A program made the translations under genes and the position numbers. The notes under the pieces were generated by a model. That model ran no database searches. It saw only the letters and a program-made list of their open reading frames with translations, and had not been told where the DNA came from. Source: AcAMD-5 sp044343935 (GTDB taxonomy: Bacteria; Actinomycetota; Actinomycetes; S36-B12; UBA5976). Taken from it: 13,582 nucleotides of DNA. Positions 11,452-13,582 of the stretch are shown piece by piece; within the stretch, counting starts at the first letter, position 1, and each line of letters opens with the position of its first letter. The DNA lies in contig JBIJDU010000030.1 of the NCBI GenBank assembly GCA_044343935.1, positions 1 to 13,582 of the forward strand. Direction: 5' to 3'.

Positions 11452-12459
11452 TTGACGCACCCTTCGGTGGTGGTCGTACAGCCCCCAAAACCCAGAACCG
11501 TTCCTCGCAACGCACAGCTGACTAAAGCTGATCGCCGATTTGCTCGGTGGATGACGGCAGCCGCTTTTTTCTCGCTAATTGTGCTTTCGCTGATTGCATT
11601 TTTCTTGGTTTATCAATCTTTACCTGCTATCCAAAGTCAAGGGCTCATTAACTTTTTAACTGGCACCGAGTGGGATTCAAAAACTACTGCAGATGGAACG
11701 GTGACAGAAGACCCCGTTTTTGGTGTGGCAGCTATGTTGTGGGGAACAATTCTTATCGCGTTAATTGCAATCACAATTAGTTTGCCTGTTTCAATCGGTA
11801 TCGCAGTATTTGCTGTCTTTATTGCCTCGCCGCGCCTTGCCACTCTGCTCCGAAACACTATTGATTTTCTTGCTGCCATTCCGTCAATTGTTTTTGGTCT
11901 TTGGGCAATCAGCACCCTCACTCCAATTGGAAAAGATTGGGGGCAGTGGCTAACTGAAAATCTTGGTTTTATCCCGCTATTCAAAAACGAGCTCGGTATT
12001 TGGGTGGGAACGCCTTTTATTGCTGGCATCGTGCTTTCGGTGATGATTACTCCAATCATCACCTCAGTTTCTCGTGAAGTGCTAGGCCGAACACCACCGG
12101 AACTAATTAATGCTTCGCAGGCTTTGGGTGGCACACTCTGGCCCACTCTTCGCTATGTGGCATTTCCATTTGCCAAAAGTGGAATTGTTGCTGCCACCAT
12201 GCTGGGCCTAGGCCGTGCCCTCGGTGAAACTGTTGCGGTGTTTTATGTGCTTAATCTGACTTACGGAAAAATTAACTGGTATCAAATCGTCAATCCCGAA
12301 GGTGGATCAATTGCGTCATTAATTGTTGCAAAATTCAGTGAAGCAGATCCGCTAGAAATTTCAGCCTTGCTAGGTGGCGGCATGGTGCTGTTCCTGATTA
12401 CCCTAATCGTAAATACCATTTCAACTGCTATCGCACGAACTACAGTGACGGATAAGTAA
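11452..12459 (+). CDS. pstC: Phosphate ABC transporter permease PstC
   Basis: One of the two membrane subunits of the high-affinity phosphate importer PstSCAB. The 335 residues fit the family. Seen: a basic cytoplasmic N-terminus; the first helix at about 34-54; a periplasmic segment including NFLTGTEWDS (67-76), typical of PstC; the permease domain from about residue 92 with helices near 95-125 and 138-158; the ATPase-contacting EAA loop at about 209-239 (EVLGRTPPELINASQALGG); LGLGRALGETVAVFYVL (251-267); and a final helix at about 308-326. The start is TTG, supported by GGGGAAG upstream and by lack of another start before the conserved region; GTG codons at 11467 and 11470 are alternatives. 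It stops in TAATG, sharing a base with pstA. pstS, often upstream of pstC, is not present. Confidence 0.95.
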   Translation: MTHPSVVVVQPPKPRTVPRNAQLTKADRRFARWMTAAAFFSLIVLSLIAFFLVYQSLPAIQSQGLINFLTGTEWDSKTTADGTVTEDPVFGVAAMLWGTILIALIAITISLPVSIGIAVFAVFIASPRLATLLRNTIDFLAAIPSIVFGLWAISTLTPIGKDWGQWLTENLGFIPLFKNELGIWVGTPFIAGIVLSVMITPIITSVSREVLGRTPPELINASQALGGTLWPTLRYVAFPFAKSGIVAATMLGLGRALGETVAVFYVLNLTYGKINWYQIVNPEGGSIASLIVAKFSEADPLEISALLGGGMVLFLITLIVNTISTAIARTTVTDK

Positions 12460-13526
12460 TGGCAATCACACCATCTCTAGCGATAACACCAACCCCGCAG
12501 CGGCCATGGCGTCGACGTACTAAAAAAGATGTTATTTTGGTTGCATCGGCATCAGTGCTACCTGGACTGATCTCATTTTTGGCATATCAACTTGGCATCT
12601 TGTCGGCAGTTCTCGCTGGCCTGCTGTTTATCTTGACTCAAATTGGTGCTGGTGCAGTTGCCGGTGTGATTCACCGAGGCAAGCGTGGCCTAAGTGACGG
12701 AATCTTGATTTCAACAATTGGATTTGCACTGGCCTTTATCGGAATTGTGATGAGTTCGGTTATTTGGTCAGTTGTAACCAAGGGATTAGAAGCCCTTAAA
12801 TGGCAATTTATTATTCAAAATAATGAATACATAACTCCTACTTCACCACTTGGATACGGCGGTATTGGTCATGCCATTTTGGGAACTTTGATCATTGTTG
12901 GTATTGCTACTTTAATTTCGGTGCCAATTGGTATTGCAACTGCGGTTTACATTACTGAAGTTCGTGGGCGCAGTCGAGTTTTAGTTCAAGGCCTTGTACA
13001 AGCCATGAGTGGTGTGCCATCAGTAGTCGCTGGTCTGTTTATATTCGCAACTTTGATCTTTACTGGAATTTCTAGCTTCAACGGATTTATGGGTGCGCTG
13101 GCCTACACCATTTTGATGCTGCCAACTGTTGCACGGACGGCCGAAGAAGTGCTGCGGTTAGTGCCCGAAGACTTGCGGTCAGCCGCATTGGCACTGGGGG
13201 CATCAAGAGCTCGCGTGGTCAGCATGGTGGTATTACCAACAGCTAAAACTGGTCTGGTAACTGCCATGTTGCTCGGAATTGCCCGAGTTGTAGGTGAAAC
13301 CGCACCGCTGGTGTTCACCATATTTGGATCGGCAAAAACCAATATCAATCCAGTTGATGGCCCTATGGCCGCAATTCCACTTTATATCTTCAACGGCGTA
13401 AGGCAACCCTTTGCGCCTGAGCAAGCCAGAGCATATTCAGCAGCTTTAGTGCTGCTGGTGCTCGTAATCATCTTTTTCACCTTAGCCCGAGTGCTAAGTG
13501 GCGATCGTAGAAAGGGTAAGAAATGA
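12459..13526 (+). CDS. pstA: Phosphate ABC transporter permease PstA
   Basis: The second membrane subunit of the phosphate importer, pairing with PstC. Seen: LGYGGIGHAILGTLIIVGIA (131-150) opening the permease domain; IGIATAVYITEVRG (157-170), typical of PstA; MSGVPSVVAGLFIF (183-196); the EAA loop at about 229-260 (EVLRLVPEDLRSAALALGAS); LGIARVVGETAPLVFTIFG (272-290); and PLYIF (307-311) before a last helix at about 325-345. At 355 residues it is longer than the roughly 280-300 residues of many PstA proteins: residues 1-75 add a basic tail and two hydrophobic segments (about 26-46 and 48-70) before the usual first helix. It is linked by one-base overlap to pstC and by ATGA to pstB, so the three are translationally coupled. 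Confidence 0.95.
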   Translation: MAITPSLAITPTPQRPWRRRTKKDVILVASASVLPGLISFLAYQLGILSAVLAGLLFILTQIGAGAVAGVIHRGKRGLSDGILISTIGFALAFIGIVMSSVIWSVVTKGLEALKWQFIIQNNEYITPTSPLGYGGIGHAILGTLIIVGIATLISVPIGIATAVYITEVRGRSRVLVQGLVQAMSGVPSVVAGLFIFATLIFTGISSFNGFMGALAYTILMLPTVARTAEEVLRLVPEDLRSAALALGASRARVVSMVVLPTAKTGLVTAMLLGIARVVGETAPLVFTIFGSAKTNINPVDGPMAAIPLYIFNGVRQPFAPEQARAYSAALVLLVLVIIFFTLARVLSGDRRKGKK

Positions 13527-13582
13527 CCAGTACAGTTGAGGCTATGTCATTTGTGGCTCCAAAGACCCAAGGTGCAGGCGTC
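13523..13582 (+). CDS. pstB: Phosphate ABC transporter ATP-binding protein PstB, N-terminal fragment (runs off window)
   Basis: Only 20 codons are visible, starting at an ATG that overlaps the pstA stop as ATGA. The fragment reads MTSTVEAMSFVAPKTQGAGV and contains no diagnostic motif, so the call rests on position directly after pstC and pstA. A second ATG seven codons in (13544) is an alternative start. The Walker motifs would lie beyond the window. Confidence 0.7.
   Translation, partial: MTSTVEAMSFVAPKTQGAGV

Noticed and set aside
11637..12146. A 169-codon open frame on the minus strand inside pstC
   Set aside because: It is antisense to clear PstC motifs; its translation is low-complexity (many Ile, Ser, Thr, Pro, Arg) without domain features or a start signal.

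Overview
The window looks like a compact, moderate-to-low-GC actinobacterial chromosome (GC roughly mid-40s % by eye, not counted). The order lipA - DUF4191 membrane protein - RDD protein - type I glutamine synthetase is a classic actinobacterial arrangement. A four-element GlnR-type box lies before glnA, and many genes look leaderless. Gaps of 0-60 bp, 4-bp and 1-bp gene overlaps and small genes suggest a streamlined genome. A free-living aquatic lineage such as the Nanopelagicales (acI) or a small-genome Microbacteriaceae relative would fit, but this is inference. No mobile element, CRISPR array, tRNA or rRNA was seen.

Layout. (1) 1-3073: the 3' end of lipoyl synthase, DUF4191 protein, RDD protein (minus strand) and glnA, closed by a strong hairpin. 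GlnR-like elements sit in the divergent RDD/glnA gap. (2) 3099-5536: a module of small XRE regulator, overlapping polytopic membrane protein, a long hairpin, then a Ste24-type M48 membrane metalloprotease. (3) 5529-6470 (minus): a nucleoside hydrolase with an altered catalytic-site motif, divergent from a PAQR/hemolysin III-like membrane protein (6524-7168). (4) 7191-9777: alpha/beta hydrolase, aldo/keto reductase with an Asn at the usual catalytic Asp position, and a MarC-family membrane protein overlapping the reductase stop. (5) 9915-13582: a cytosolic SGNH hydrolase, phoU, then pstC-pstA-pstB (pstB cut by the window end). A PHO-box-like triple direct repeat spans the phoU/pstC junction. 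pstS is not in the window.

How it works together. Two nutrient circuits are visible: nitrogen assimilation (glnA, with a GlnR-like box and the GlnE-type adenylylation tyrosine) and phosphate uptake (PhoU and Pst permease, with a PhoP-like box). A recurring promoter design, TANNNT followed by exactly six bases and then the start codon, occurs before seven genes (DUF4191, RDD, XRE, alpha/beta hydrolase, aldo/keto reductase, SGNH, phoU). It implies leaderless transcripts starting at the A or G of the start codon. Other genes (glnA, the XRE-partner membrane protein, M48 protease, PAQR, pstC) carry Shine-Dalgarno sequences instead.

The most unusual region is 3099-4300: a regulator with a palindromic candidate operator inside its own promoter, an unrecognised membrane partner, and an 18-bp stem-loop abutting the ribosome binding site of the protease. 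No gap without a gene exceeds 300 bases; the largest, 9778-9914, contains an unexplained antisense reading frame.
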